Shown here: positions 1 through 12,800 of the stretch, piece by piece
How positions within the stretch are numbered: position 1 is the first letter of the stretch
Layout of the letters: each line of letters begins with the position of its first letter
Assembly: GCA_964017195.1 (NCBI GenBank)
Contig: OZ024898.1
Location: 7,381,294-7,445,293, forward strand
Reading direction: 5' to 3'
DNA from: Siderastrea radians
Taxonomy: Eukaryota > Cnidaria > Anthozoa > Scleractinia > Rhizangiidae
DNA: 64,000 nucleotides
Position numbers and translations under genes: made by a program
The notes under the pieces: model-generated
The model's input: the letters and a program-made list of their open reading frames with translations, nothing else
What the model was told of the DNA's origin: nothing
Databases searched by the model: none

Positions 1-77
1 GTTTTTAGGAGATTCGTATTTCACTCCCCTAAAAACGACTGCGACGACTCTCCTAAAAACGACTGCGTGGGAGGCTA
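1..77. repeat. Right terminus of a truncated inverted-repeat element
   Basis: Two copies of CTCCTAAAAACGACTGCG lie in tandem, and the last runs into GTGGGAGGCTA at the right end. Read from the outside, the terminus is TAGCCTCCCACGCAG, the same general style as the 9-bp-TSD elements elsewhere in the window. The left end is outside the window, so no target duplication can be tested. Confidence 0.4.
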
Positions 78-630
78 GGGTGCTGTTGATTTGGGTCTTT
101 CCGCATGAAAACTTTGCACCTAAGTCTCTGCTACCTATGCATGGATGTTTTCTAGCGAATTTGATAACTTCAACTTTTTCTTTTAATGTGAGGAACTTCC
201 GTTTGACGCCTCGATTTAACATCTTGCTTTCTGATTTCTCTGGTTTTTCCCGCCTTTTCAAGAGTTTCAGCGGCTGTCCCACTTGCTGTCGTTTGTGGTG
301 GCTGGCTGTTCGGATGACCTTGAGCTTGCTGAAACCGATGTACACTTTTCCGATTGACACGATTCCCTTTGGTCATTACAGGCACAGCATACTGACACAC
401 TCTGATGTGCTTTCCAACCTTAGTTTCCTCTGGCGCTGGATATGAACTTTCCTGGCGATTGCACACTGATTTTCTGCAATTAATGCAGGTGTACTTTGTC
501 GACGCCTTGGAATTCGCGAAGATACACACACAAAAAAAACAAAAACAAACAAACAAACAATCAAAGGATGATTTCAAGTCATATGTCAGTTTGAGGCCTT
601 CTGAAATCTATCGGAACATTATCTAACAAA

Positions 631-1186
631 GTGGCAAACAAGTTAGAAATTAGCAAAATTAGCGCCGAAATGATAGCTAGCTGTCATGATAAATGTGCTG
701 TATGCCTTTTTGGCACGCAAAAAAGCATGGCTCAAGCTACTACAACGCTGAAAGTAGTATCATTCGTTCGTGGATATCATGCATACATGGACGTGTGGGA
801 ACCTAAGATCGGCGAAAAACGACAGTTGAAGCGTGAATCATTCAACAAAGAGGATGTCAGTGCTGTGGCGGTGGTGCGAGAGAAGGTAGCGTAAACGAAC
901 ACCCAAGCAACACAGTGGATGGCACTGTTCACCCAAACCAGGTCATAGATATGAATGAAGTCCTTGCCCATGTGCCGAAATTGACGACTCGCGCTCAGTG
1001 ACAAAATTTCTGAAGAGAAAAACAAACTCCTGACATTCATTAGTGACAGGAAAGCGTGTGAACAGAGGTGCTCGATATGGACTGGAGTTGCCTTGCTTAT
1101 TTGAATTCCGTGGAGATAAGTTTTCTTGTGACTGGGTTAAGGCAAACCTCGAACCTCGTGGCAATGAGATTTTATTTCAGTGTTAA
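631..1186 (+). pseudogene. Degenerate HIRAN-like domain gene fragment
   Basis: The first part is open (to a stop at 892-894) and contains VRGYHAYMDVWEP, a basic KRES stretch and AVAVVREKVA, which resembles the start of HIRAN-like domains in expanded invertebrate gene families. Downstream, other frames continue the same pattern with AHVPK near 968, FLKRK near 1010, then VTGKRVNRGARYGLELPC and FEFRGDK around 1045-1120, ending at a stop at 1184-1186. At least two frame changes and several stops interrupt it, so it is a dead copy. The family call rests on recalled motif spacing only. No function is implied. Confidence 0.45.
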
Positions 1187-1435
1187 TTGCTGTCAAAATC
1201 CATTTATAACTCCTTTCAAGGCAGAAGGAAAGAAATGCTGTGGGCTAGATATATCTGAAAACTTAAACATGATGTGATTTCTTCTCAGTGATTAAACTGG
1301 ATCATGAAAGCAGAAATACTGTATGAAGAGTTTGCGCTGTATTCAAACTCTTTTTAAACACGACTCAGTTTTCACTGGAGGACAAATAAAAAAAAAATGG
1401 TTCGATTGACACGTGTTTCAAATTTGTGTTGCGAT

Positions 1436-1537
1436 TTGTGACCATACGCGATTAATCTTAACAATTTCTTCAAAACGTATGCGTGAGTTCCGTGACCACA
1501 CGCGATTAATCTTGTCAATTTTCTTAAACGCGTGCTT
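1436..1537. repeat. Two-copy tandem duplication
   Basis: ACGCGATTAATCTT occurs twice about 55 bp apart, with similar flanking sequence (GTGACCA before, CAATTT after). Nothing coding is seen here. The surrounding 1,190-1,640 holds no recognisable gene. Confidence 0.5.
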
Positions 1538-1639
1538 AAGTGCAAGTACTCAACACGGCACGCAACAAGTTTCATGGCCTTTGCGCAGCACTTTTTAAGC
1601 AAAATTCTTTAGCTGTTTGTTTTTGTGGCCGTTATGGAG

Positions 1640-1818
1640 AGGTTATTTTGGGGGTTGGGGACCCGTATTGCTGGCCGTTGCCGTTGTTGAGAGGTGGCCG
1701 TGGTAGGGAGGTAAAAATAAGAGCAAATGTATGGATTTTCGGCCGGGACGAAAAAACGTGGCCGCTGCAGAGAGGTGGCCGTTGCAGGGAGGTGGCCGTT
1801 AGTAGAGGTTCGACTGTA
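1640..1818. repeat. GGCCGT-rich inverted-repeat element fragment
   Basis: The sequence is built from repeats of GAGAGGTGGCCGTTG and ends in GAGGTTCGACTGTA. A related piece lies at 48,130-48,558, ending in GAGAGGTTGAACTGTA. This resembles TA-target (Tc1/mariner-type) miniature elements, but the left terminus was not found. Confidence 0.4.
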
Positions 1819-2111
1819 ATAATTTATTATACCCTATCGATTGGATGTCCCTGTAAATGCCAATCAAGAGGGATATGATGTTGTCCCTGGGAGTTGGGAG
1901 TTTATACTTATTTACCATTAATTGAAGAGGAACGAGCAACTACACCCAGTGCAGCAAATGTTTAAATAATTATAATTATTTATCATAAAAAGGTGTGGCT
2001 GATTTCTGTAAAACAGTAGAAACCAGTCTGGATGCATGCCTGGGTTGGGTGTCCTTAGGAAGGGCTAAAGGGATATCCATCACCCACGTTGATGGACTGG
2101 TATTGAATTTC

Positions 2112-2312
2112 TTTACCTTTATAAGCCCCAATATCAGCATGCATAATCTCCCCCGCTGTTCCCTATTTGTTTCTTTTGGTACTTGTTCGAATAATTTGCC
2201 TAAATGTCAAGGAATTATTTGTGATCATTTCCTTTATTCTCATAACCTATTTGTTTGATCAAGTATTTAAATGTTGTAAGGAGAAATTAGATGCTTCAGT
2301 TGCTATTGGGGC
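2112..2312. repeat. Degenerate copy of the TTAACCCTTTAAGCCC element family
   Basis: ATAAGCCCCAATATCAGCATGC at the left and GCTATTGGGGCCTA at the right match the ends of the better copies at 45,283, 58,296 and 62,472. The terminal TTAACCC and GGGTTAA are eroded. Confidence 0.45.
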
Positions 2313-2345
2313 CTAGGTCAAGACATATGGCCGAGGGCTTGCTTT

Positions 2346-2628
2346 TAGCCTGCGTAGCAGGCAGTTTAATGGTGTGTTTTGCATAAAGTATTATTCGTGA
2401 GAAGGAGATACGGCTGGGCGAAAGCTGAACCGAGGTCAAATGAGAAAACGAGGGGGGAGGGGGTGAGGGGACGAAGGCCGGTTTTCCTTCCCTAGTCCCC
2501 TCCCCCACTCGCCTTCTCATTTGACCTCGGTCCAGCTTTCGCGTGGCTGTTTCATCGAAAATTTTTGTTTTCATCGAAATTTTTTTCCGAAAAAACACCC
2601 CACCCCAAACCACCTGCTACGCAGGCTA
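2346..2628. mobile_element. MULE-like miniature element with 9-bp TSD
   Basis: Termini are TAGCCTGCGTAGCAGGC and its inverse, flanked by an exact 9-bp duplication GCTTGCTTT at 2337-2345 and 2629-2637. A second inner inverted repeat (AGGTCAAATGAGAA and its complement) surrounds a purine-rich centre. It has no coding capacity. A 9-bp duplication is typical of Mutator-like elements. Confidence 0.8.
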
Positions 2629-2742
2629 GCTTGCTTTGTAAAGCGCTATTTTGAAATATGAAGGAAAAATCACCTCAACGGATAAAAGCAATATAAACTT
2701 AGGAGACACAATAATGACAAAAAACCTAATGCTCGTTCAAAG

Positions 2743-3119
2743 CACAGGGCGCAGAGGAGTCATGTTTGACCGTAATGCTAGCTATATTCATCGCGCAAAT
2801 CGATCTTGTAATTCAAAACAATGAACGCGACTGAACAGAGCTTCACGCTATCGTGTTACGCGTCTGGTGAAATTCTATCCGCAAGACAAAAGGCCGACAA
2901 TCGTCGCCCTTCGGGCGACGTCTCCGGCTGTTAGTGACTTGATACGCTCACAGTAATTGCTGTATGCGGTTTTTGTCTTGCGGATAGAATTTCACCAGAC
3001 GCGTAACACGATAGCGTGAAGCTCTGTTCAGTCACGTTCATTGTTTTGAATTACAAGATCGATTTGTGCGATGAATATAGCTAGCATTACGGTCAAACAT
3101 GACTCCTCTGCGCCCTGTG
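2743..3119. mobile_element. Long fold-back element with CACAGG termini
   Basis: Two arms of about 149 bp are inverse complements with few mismatches around an 80-bp centre. Termini are CACAGGGCGCAGAGG and its inverse. TTCAAAG flanks both sides (2736-2742 and 3120-3126). The terminus and 7-bp duplication match those of the larger element at 10,765-11,809, so both may belong to one hAT-related family. Confidence 0.8.
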
Positions 3120-3599
3120 TTCAAAGTAGTAATTTTTATTTCTAGATGGCCTGTCATGAAATAAAAATTGGTGAACTGGATCCTTGTAATCCAGCACCTT
3201 TATTCCCTAAACCTCTCTGTAGAATCTTTGTTTTCAGTGATTAGTTGAATGTATATTTGCTACGTTGCAATTTGGTATACTATACTGCATGGAAACTACG
3301 TAAGCCAAATTTCAATATTTTGTCAATCATGTGGCATTTTTGGGGATGGGGTGGGTGCGTTGAATCTTGGCTGTTGGTGTTTTAACGACGTTGTAGAGAG
3401 GGGAGTGCAACATCTTGTTTCACCAAGTTGAAATGGATGAATTTTTGAAAATGCACGTTAAAAATGCAGTAGTGTAGCAGCTCTCGTAAGCTTGTAATTC
3501 TAGTGGTCCTCTAGTGTAGCAGCTGCTATTGTGTTTGGGGCTAGGGGTATTGTTCATATTGTTTGTTCTATTGTTTTCTCGAAGGCTAGCGAGCCATTC

Positions 3600-3766
3600 A
3601 TGTGAGACCTTGCGAGTAAAAATGCAATTAATACAGCACCCGACGAGTCAAATTTCACGTAATTATGTCGGTAACCAAGGAAACGTAGCGCAGTTCAAGG
3701 TCAGACTAATCACGCGCAACGCGCGTGGGATAATACGGAAGTGGAGTGATCGCGCGAGAGGTGAAA
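3600..3766 (+). promoter_or_regulatory. Probable promoter and 5'UTR of the myosin-MH2 gene
   Basis: The 167 bp before the start codon hold GTAACCAAGGAAAC at 3671-3684, close to the RFX X-box consensus, and ACGGAAGTGG at 3734-3743, an ETS-like core. AAAATGGCGG spans the start codon and resembles a YY1 site. No TATA box was noticed. The transcription start is not determined. Sites are read by eye. Confidence 0.4.
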
Positions 3767-3883
3767 ATGGCGGATAGCGTAGATTATGGTGAGCACAATT
3801 TAGCTTCGTTAGACCTTAACGCCGTCAACGAGGGTACAGCTGTAGAGCTGTTGAGGAAAAGATACACTCACGGCGAGATTTAC
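3767..3883 (+). CDS. Myosin-MH2 exon 1: start and motor N-terminus
   Basis: Encodes residues 1-39, beginning [18 protein letters not shown]. The ATG has A at -3 and G at +4 and is the first in-frame ATG. The stretch ending in RYTHGEIY corresponds to the motor entry that normally precedes the T-x-IGDIL-x-x-VNPF motif, which follows in exon 2 as [14 protein letters not shown]. The motor therefore starts almost at the N-terminus. Confidence 0.85.
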
Positions 3884-6800
3884 GTAAGTATATTTGGTTT
3901 GTTTCAGCTCCCTTTTTATTTCTACGGAAGAGTTGTGTTAACATGTTGCCATTTTGCCGAGATTCAAGTTGTCTGGTTTGTAAAAAGGTGTTGATCATTT
4001 GCAGACGGCCATCGGAGATATTTTGCTATCAGTGAATCCTTTCAAAGCACTTCCGATATATGGGAAAGAGGTGAGCCTGAAGTGCTGTATATATTGATCG
4101 TTGTTTAGCAGAGAAGGTCTTAAGCAATATTAGCTCTCAAACGCTACGTATATAGGTTACGCGTTGATTGTTTCTTTTGACATACGCAATGCTACATAGT
4201 AATTGATTCACAAATTCTCAGAATGAAAACCAAACACAAAAAGCCTAGCATGTAGTATTGTAGCTATGGCAGCAAAAAGTGTGCAGTCAGTACGATCGCT
4301 GGGCAAACTTTTGCACTGATCAGGATTATAATATTATTAGGCAATTTGCAAAAAGCGTGGCAAATTGACGAAATATTTGCACGGTTATTAACAGTCATTA
4401 GCGTGTTTACGCTTGGTTTGTCTAATTTCATCACTGAAATATGCAGACCAAAGTTCTAAAACTCCACTTTTCCACTTTCACGGACAAAAGGTTGTTACTT
4501 CTATGTAAGGATCGCATTATCTAACATCTCAGAATCATCGAAACTTTCTAACTTGCGTTCCGATAGGGAAAACCCCCGCTGCTTTTATAAACCAAGTAAG
4601 ACATTTTGCTGTGGAAAATCAATGTTTTCCAATTAGAAACAACAGTTTGATTTGTTCGTAAGGCAGCTATTTGTGAAATGATACGCAAACTTTGCCTGTA
4701 TTTTTAGCGTAAACATATCATACTATTTTAATTTCTGAGGTCTCCTAGTTTAATGTGTTTCTTGATGTTTATGTAGTCTGAAATAGATCGTGCGTGGAAT
4801 AATAATCTATGCACGCCCGTTGTTTATAGTTTACTTGCCGAATGTTGTGCAATTTCTTTGATAAAAATCCAGGGATAAAGTCCAGTATTCGGGAATTTTT
4901 ACCTTCACTACAGGGTCCCTCTTAAGTTAAGCGGATACTGTTAAGCTGGGAGATGAAAGAAAATGTCAATAAAAGGTTGCTTGTTTCATCCTGCAAGATA
5001 AAATATATTTGAAAGAATTAAAATGTTGAAGCTGACAGAAAACATCCCCCCATTCTGCACAGAGATGTGCCAAAACGGGCAGTTAAGGACATTTATTGTA
5101 ATATTAATAATAAAATTAAAAATATTAAAATTAAAATTTTAATTGTAAATATTTTTAATCGGGCCTATTATCCATGTCCTAAAAATCAGTGACAGTACCG
5201 GTAGTACACTTATAATATTATGAGGCAGTTAATTGTAATAATACAGGTCTGATATACTTTACTATTTTAAGATGTCATGCATGGACTTTGTAAGTCAGTG
5301 ACAGTGTTGCTGTTATTTGTTTGGGCTTGGATTTGTTGGCATCTTAACCAATAAGAAGTGTTATTGGTTGTATCTGTTGAGTCACATTCTAATAATTACC
5401 TGCTATTGTGTTACTCATAAATCATGTGTATTTAAGAGTTTGTGGGTAACCTTTCTTCAATCTGATCATAGCCTCTCACATATTTCTTGTGCTTAACAGA
5501 ATAAATTTGAATTTTGGTCCAAAAGACACTGAATGTTATGCGTATGAATTTGAAGATAAAAGCCCACAGAGCTGGGGAGAAGGTTGCACCGGAAATTCAA
5601 ATGAGGACACTTTTGATCAGGATCAAAATCTCTGTTTCTTTAAAAAATTCGTGACTCAGGAAAAGTTGGCATGTGTATCGTGCATCAATTAGTAATGTCA
5701 TTGGAAGCATCGTAATGTGATGCCCTGCCAGGGGCTCCCATGCTGCTATTTAATCCATTTTAAAATGCCTGGTGTCAGTAATTCAAAAGGCTTAAGTTAA
5801 TGTCATATACAGTACCACTCAAAAGTAAGCTACCACCCTCTCACGAGAAGTGATTCTCCTCTCGAGAGACGAGACTCTCATCTCGAGAGACGAGACACTC
5901 GTCTTGAGAGAGGAGAGTCTAATGTCTTGAGAGACGAGACACTGGTCTCGCAGTAGACATCTATTGTGAAGTCTCTCTCGAGATGAGAGTCTTATCTCAT
6001 GAGACGAGATGAGACAAGACTGGTAACTTATACTTTTGAGCGGTATATTTTGTACTGTGGGTGGGTCTTTCATCACTTTCTGTTTCCTTCATCACTGTAT
6101 TTAAATATGTTGCTCTGACAAAAAATATTTGCAGACCCTTGAATTAAAATATTTGTCTGATGATATAGATATAGCGTCATCTAATCAACTACTACTTAAA
6201 ATGTTGTCCAGGTTATACAGGCTTATAAGACTTCAAAAGCAGACACTCAGCTTCCACCCCATGTATACAGCAAGTGTAAAGATATCCTCAGATCAATGCG
6301 CAACTCCTCAAAAAGTCAGTGCTGTGTGTTAACAGGTGAAAGTTCTTCAGGAAAGACAGAGTGTCTCAAGCAGATGTTACAGTACATTGTCAGTACTACT
6401 GTATCAACCCAAACCAGCCTGAAATCAAAACTCTTGCAGGTATATGCAGTCTCTAATATCCAATTATGATAATTCTATCACTGACACTGATTCTATTAGT
6501 GACACTTATTAATACATGTATCACTGCACCTATCTTATAAGGTTCTTTGTACAGCCTGTATATTCAAAGTGATACTCTGTTCTAGAGAACAGAAATGTAA
6601 ACCAGATGGATTTAACTTGTGTCTACTCAATTAATCAACAGTTAATCTCTATATTCATTAATTAATTAAGTCCCTAATACCTGTTAATGTTTCAAAAAAT
6701 TAATTTTTTGTAATGAATTATTGATGAGTGTTAACTTTATTTTTGGTGCAATTATTATTTAGGACCGATGATGTTAAGGAATAACTCATAATTTGTTTAA

Positions 6801-9800
6801 AATCTCTTGCACATTTGACATACATCTCTTTTTGATTCCTTTTTTAACCTTTAAACCCTGGGATGCTGTTGTAGGTCCAGTTTATTCTGGAAGCTTTTGG
6901 GAATGCAGCAACACTACAAAACAGTAACTCCAGTCGGTTTGCAATGCATTATCAAGTTTACTTTTCTCCTGATTACAAATTGTCTGGAGGTGAGATATTG
7001 ATACTGATATCACTGGATGTTTAGAGGGTCACCCAGTCAGTCAGTTGGTCCATCAGTTAGCCTAGCCTTTCAGTCAGTGAGTCAGTCAGTGAGTCAGTGG
7101 GTTAGTCAGTGAGTCAGTCAGTAGTCAGTGAGTGAGTCAGTGAGTGAGTGAGTGAGGGAGTGAGTGAGTGAGTCAGTCAGTCAGTCAGTGACAGTCAGTC
7201 TGTCAGTCAGAAAGTCAGTCAAACAATCAGTTAATCAATAATTCAGACAGTTTAAATCAGTCACTCAGTCAGTTTGTCAGTCAGTCAGTCAGTCTGTCTG
7301 TCCGTCTGTCCATTCCTCAGTCAGTCAGTAAGGAAGTTTGAAGAAAAAGCCAGGCTGAAGCAGAGCACCCTTTTAAAGTGCTCTGATAAACTTTCATCAG
7401 TCACTAAATCTTGAGTCAGTCAGTCATTAGTCAAGTTTGTCTGTCCGTCCATCCGTCTGTCTGTCCATCCACCCATTAGTCAGTCAGTCAGACAGTCTGT
7501 AGGTAGTGTTGAAGAAGGCAGGCTGCTGCTGCAGGCGACCTCTTTTAGCTCAGGGGAAATGATCCTTGATCAAAGGACGTTCCTCTGAACCATATATTTT
7601 AAAAATTGTCACCATGTTTTGTGGCTGAATGCAGTCACAAATGCAGTCACAGCAGTATAGAAATTAACCACACACTCACTTGCAGTTTGATTTTGTCAAT
7701 ATTTAATAACAAATACCCTGCATGACCCTGTTAAGTTATTAATTGTATCATTCAATTAAAAAATACAAATTTTTATACCATAACTACAGGTAAAGTTTAC
7801 CATTACATGCTGGAGAAGTCAAGAATAGTTCATCAAGAGAAGGTATTATTAAATAAACAGCTCTTAATGAGATATTTTGGTTTTTCCTGGCTTTCCTGAT
7901 GCACTTGGGAAAGGGGAGAGGGAAGACTTGCTTTTATTAAAGTTAAAAACTCATTATAACCATTCAAGACTATATTAAATTAAAGATATGAAACTGTTAG
8001 AACCAATTCTTGTTGTTTAATTATTGTGGTAGTCAGGCAGTTATGTGAAAAAATTGTGCACTCTGGGTTAAAAGCATGAAATTTTGCAGCAAGATACAGT
8101 TTGATGTGATAAATCAATCTGGATATATGGAGCCACTTCAAAAATTGGTTTTTTCAGTTACTGTGGCGATCACCGCCATTTTGAACCGGAAGTGGAGTTG
8201 TTTTTGTTGGTAATGGGAGCCACGCCCTTTCTGGGGGAGTACCCCTTCTCCCACTCCTGCACTTTTCTAGTGTAGGCTTAATGAAATTACTCTCTGCCCT
8301 TCTGTTTTTGCAAGTGCCCTTAATGCCAGCCATAACCTGCCTCTTTTAAGTGCTATTATTTTTTTCTTTCATTGTTAGGTAAATTTATGTCAATCATCTA
8401 ATGTATGCAAGTGCTTGCAAGTTTTAGGCAAACTTGTGCAAATGAACGTTATTATAAAATTACAATTATTGAGACCATCGAGAGGCTTTTAAAATTTTTG
8501 TTCAGAAGAGTAGAGAATCTCATGGTAATGTTTTCCATCTTGATTGCTGTGTTCATTGATCATATGCATGCTAATTTTCTTACAGTAAGTGATAGGTGAA
8601 AACAGGTAAGAAATAGGCCATTTCCGAGTTCTCTTGTACCTCTTTTTCAAAGTGAGTCTTGGTGCATAGCCTTTCATATGAAAATAAGTTTTCATTCACA
8701 TGCAGAGGCCTCAAGTCCTCGCTTTGAAAAAGAGGCACAAGACAATTTAGAAATATAAATGGCCTATTATAAATAGCAGTATCATTAATTTTGTTATTTT
8801 TGTTGATTTCAGGGCAGCAAAAATTTTCACATTTTCCATTATCTTCTGTATGGGTTGGATGCTGATCAATTACAGGAGTACAATCTATCTAGTGACTTTC
8901 CCCACAGGTAAAACAGCAAATCAGAAATCTGTCACTGCTGCTGTTGTTCTTTTTATCCTATATGTTGGTCTTGAAACACAATCAGAATAAAGATTAATTC
9001 TGTTCTCAGTTTGCTTGCATTTTACATTCATACACCTACTGCAGTCTCCGTCACCCCACCTTAACCCCTCTTACCCCATCAATTCTTTTACCTTTATGGG
9101 TGTGGTCAGAGTCAATATATAAGGAATGTTTTGCCACAAGGATGGGCTTGAACCACTAACTTTCCATCCATTTCAAGTCTGTCATGGTTAAATTAGTGCA
9201 GTGCATAAAGGTTTGACTCCATTTTGATTTAGGAATCTGCATAGATTGATGAAGTTGGACTGGTATCTAAACAGAATTGGATAGCTCAATTCAAAAAACA
9301 AACTTAAGTACAAGGTCAATAAGGTGGTTTGGGTTAGTTTTCTGAAAGCTTCACTAGTACTTTAACTCTGATTGGTTTAAGTACTGCAGACTAGAAAACC
9401 CGGGGGGTACTCCCTTATATACGCTATATAGGTATGTGCCGCCCGATAGGGTAGGGTTTTTGAGGTACTCAGTCCTTAAATAGGGTATCCTTTTTGGTAT
9501 GTTTTGGTATTGTGATCCTTAGATGTCGCTTAGATAGGGTCACTAAATTGCAGTACCCACCTCAACGCGCAAAACGAAAAAGATATGGTCTGTTAAAACT
9601 GTACTGCATGCCCGAATACACGTTATAGAGTTTAACAAAGCGATTTTAAACGTCCGTGTACAGCGGAAAAGAAATAAAATGACCTATCAGTTACCCAGTT
9701 ATAAGTTATCTTGTTTCCCTTAAATAGGGTGCCATTTCTTGGTTTTGGGCCTTTAAAAGGGTATTAATTCTCGATTTTCTACCCTTAAATAGGGTCAGGG

Positions 9801-12800
9801 TTTGAGAACCTTGGCGGCACACACCTATACTAAATTGACAGGGGTACCCCCCCCCCCCCCCGGGCTAGAAAATAGGTATATAGTTACAAATAGCACTGTA
9901 AAAATGAAATAGGTAACTACATAGTTACTAGCAGCACTGTAAATGAAATAATGCAATCTGTTTACAACATCTGATGGGATCAGAATTCAGCCCAAGGTCA
10001 TGGTGGCAGACCTTATCACCACACAACTCTCGTGTTCATGAAACTTTGCAGTTTGGAGGGCAAAGTGCATGTTTTTTTTCCCAATTTCAACCTTACTGTT
10101 CATATTGTAAACTGAATACAATTTAATTTATTGCTGGTTCTTTTTGAAAATCCTAGGTACCTCTCCTACGATCCTTTAGTCCCTGCAGAAGATGTCGCCA
10201 GTAAGGAAATAAAAAGCGAGAAGTATGGAAAGCTCATTAGTTACATGGAGTCTGTAGGCTTCTCTAATGAGGTAAGCTTAAGAAAATTGAAGGTTTAAAG
10301 AGGCCAATTCCAAATATAATCTAAGAAAGGCTCAGTTGAAGTGTGCATCAGCGAACGCAGAAGGCTAATTCACACGCTGCGATTTGTCGGGCCGATTTGT
10401 CGGTCACGGCAAATCGGGGAACGAATCGGCGCGTGTGAATGGCGATCCGATGCGTGCGCGACTCCAATCCGACAAGTCGGCCGATTCAGAAAAATCTGTG
10501 ACTGCTTTGTCAGATTTTCGCGTGTCGGGCCCGGTTTTAAGAACGAAAACGCAACCTGCAAAAGAATTGGCGCAAAACAAATTATATCTGCGGTATTTTA
10601 GCTGAAACCAAACTAACTAGTTATCACCTACCATTTTTTTTCCAAATCGTTTTGTAAAAAAGTTTTGACTATAAAAAATGCATGTGCATACCCTGCGAGC
10701 AGAGGCCCTTCGATCTTCCTAGATAAGTCGGGAAGAGGAAGGGACCTCTGCCAGCCGCCGCGACCACAGGTAACCAAAGCGTAATATGAGAGTTTGTATG
10801 GAGCTGAAATTCGATCGAAAATAATCGGCGGTTTTCCGCCGAAAATACATTAAAATCGAAATAAAGTTTAAAAAACCTTACCTGTTGTGGGTTTGCTGTG
10901 TTTTTATCGCTTTTCCGAGCTTCCGGAGGCCGTTTTGGGCGATTTTCTGCTTAACGCTGCTTAACGGTCGATGCGACGGCATGTCACGTACTAAAGAGAG
11001 CTAAAGGTAGGAAAACGGGAATTCAAAATTGCCAACCGACATTCGAGGTCCCGATCAAAATACCCGCTAAAAATCGATTCAATCTATAGTCAGCGCTTTA
11101 AAACCACAACACATTTCAAAAAGGATAAATCCCCTACCTTTCTATGTGATTCAATCGTCAATTAGTTTATCTCTCGAAGTAAAGCCCTGCATTAAAAACG
11201 AACTAACAATTTTCGAAATCGCCGCCATCACAGGCTTGTAAGGAAAAGAGGGTCAAAACTAACGGTCAAGCCTGGGACAAAGCGCCAAATTTCGTTCCAC
11301 CGGGGGACGACACGAGTGACTTCTGTGTCGCCAAATGCCAAACTCACCCTCTCTCCGATAAATCAAGTGTATAAAACTTGACTTACTGGAGAGAGGGTGA
11401 GTTTGGGAACTACTTGACGATTGAATCACATAGAAAGGTAGGGATTTATCCTTTTTGAAATGTGTTGTGGTTTTAAAGCGCTGACTATAGATTGAATCGA
11501 TTTTTAGCGGGTATTTTGATCGGGACCTCAAATGTCTGTTGGCAATTTTGAATTCCCGTTTTCCTACCTTTCAGTGACCTTTAGCTCTCTTTAGTACGTG
11601 ACATGCCGTCGCATCGACCGTTAAGCAGAAAATCGCCCAAAACGGCCTCCGGAAGCTCGGAAAAGCGATAAAAACACAGCAAACACACAACAGGTAAGGT
11701 TTTTAAACTTTATTTCGATTTTAATGTATTTTCGGCGGAAAACCGCCGATTATTTTCGATCGAATTTCAGCTCCATACAAACTCTCATATTACGCTTTGG
11801 TTACCTGTGCCGCGACTTTCCCTGTTGAGCATGCGCTAAATTCAAATGTAACCGAGCCTTGTCGGCCTCACTTCAATCAACCTCGTCCCCAGGGTCTTCT
11901 CGCTTTTCAATATGGCGGCGGCTCGGGAGAAGACCCTGGCACACAGCAGAATCACGTGACCAAAATTTCCAACGAGGATGGAAATGTATTCAAAATGGCG
12001 GCTAAGGCGAAGTGAGTGAGAAGATCTGGGTACGAGATTACGGCTGAGGTCAAGATAAACAAAATGGCGGAAAAGGCTGAAGGTTGGTTCAAACATGCGT
12101 GAAGAAAAAGAGAAAAACAAAGACAAGTTATACATATACGGGCTTTAGGAACACGGCAAAGTGTTAGAGGTCTTGTTTTGGCCGTTCATTTAACATGGTT
12201 TGTGCGTACAGTATAAAGCTCGCCGAACTCATAGATCACGCGCAAAATAGAAAATAATCAGGGTAATTTATTAAGCTGAAGTCTTACATCTTCCCCTGAC
12301 CACTTGTTTTTAAATGATGATCAAGTGAAATTGTTCGCTTACGAATAGACTCGAACGAACGTGTACTTTTTTTTCATGAGGATAGGCGGCTTTTGGCATA
12401 ATTTATCTTGCGGTAAATTGTTGCAAATTATTTATTTATTTATCTATTTATGCTCAACCAGTCTATTTATTTTTTACTTGCTGATCCTAGCCAACTTGGT
12501 TTGGTAAATGTAACTCTTATGACTGTTTGTTTATGACTCTTATGACTGTTTGTTTATGGATTGATCCATACCAAAGATCTTTGGCATAGTATACCCTAGC
12601 ATGGACTGCACATCTATTTGCAACTTTCTTTTTATTTTCAAAGATTTATATGTTCAAGTAACAAAGTTTGTATGTAATCTTAAGTTACTTTACTCTGCTT
12701 GCTATCCCATAGCAATCTGTTTCTTGAGCTTTTCAATTCATGGGTAACACTTCTCATTATCCTGTTCAACCACTGGAGATAAAAAAAAAATGCTCATGTT

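Noticed and set aside
170..577. Minus-strand open frame with CINCRKSVC and a later HIRVC, zinc-knuckle-like.
   Set aside because: The start derives from a CA/AC-rich tract, the Cys/His spacing fits no family I can name, and no splice partner was found. It may be part of a transposon ORF but cannot be supported.
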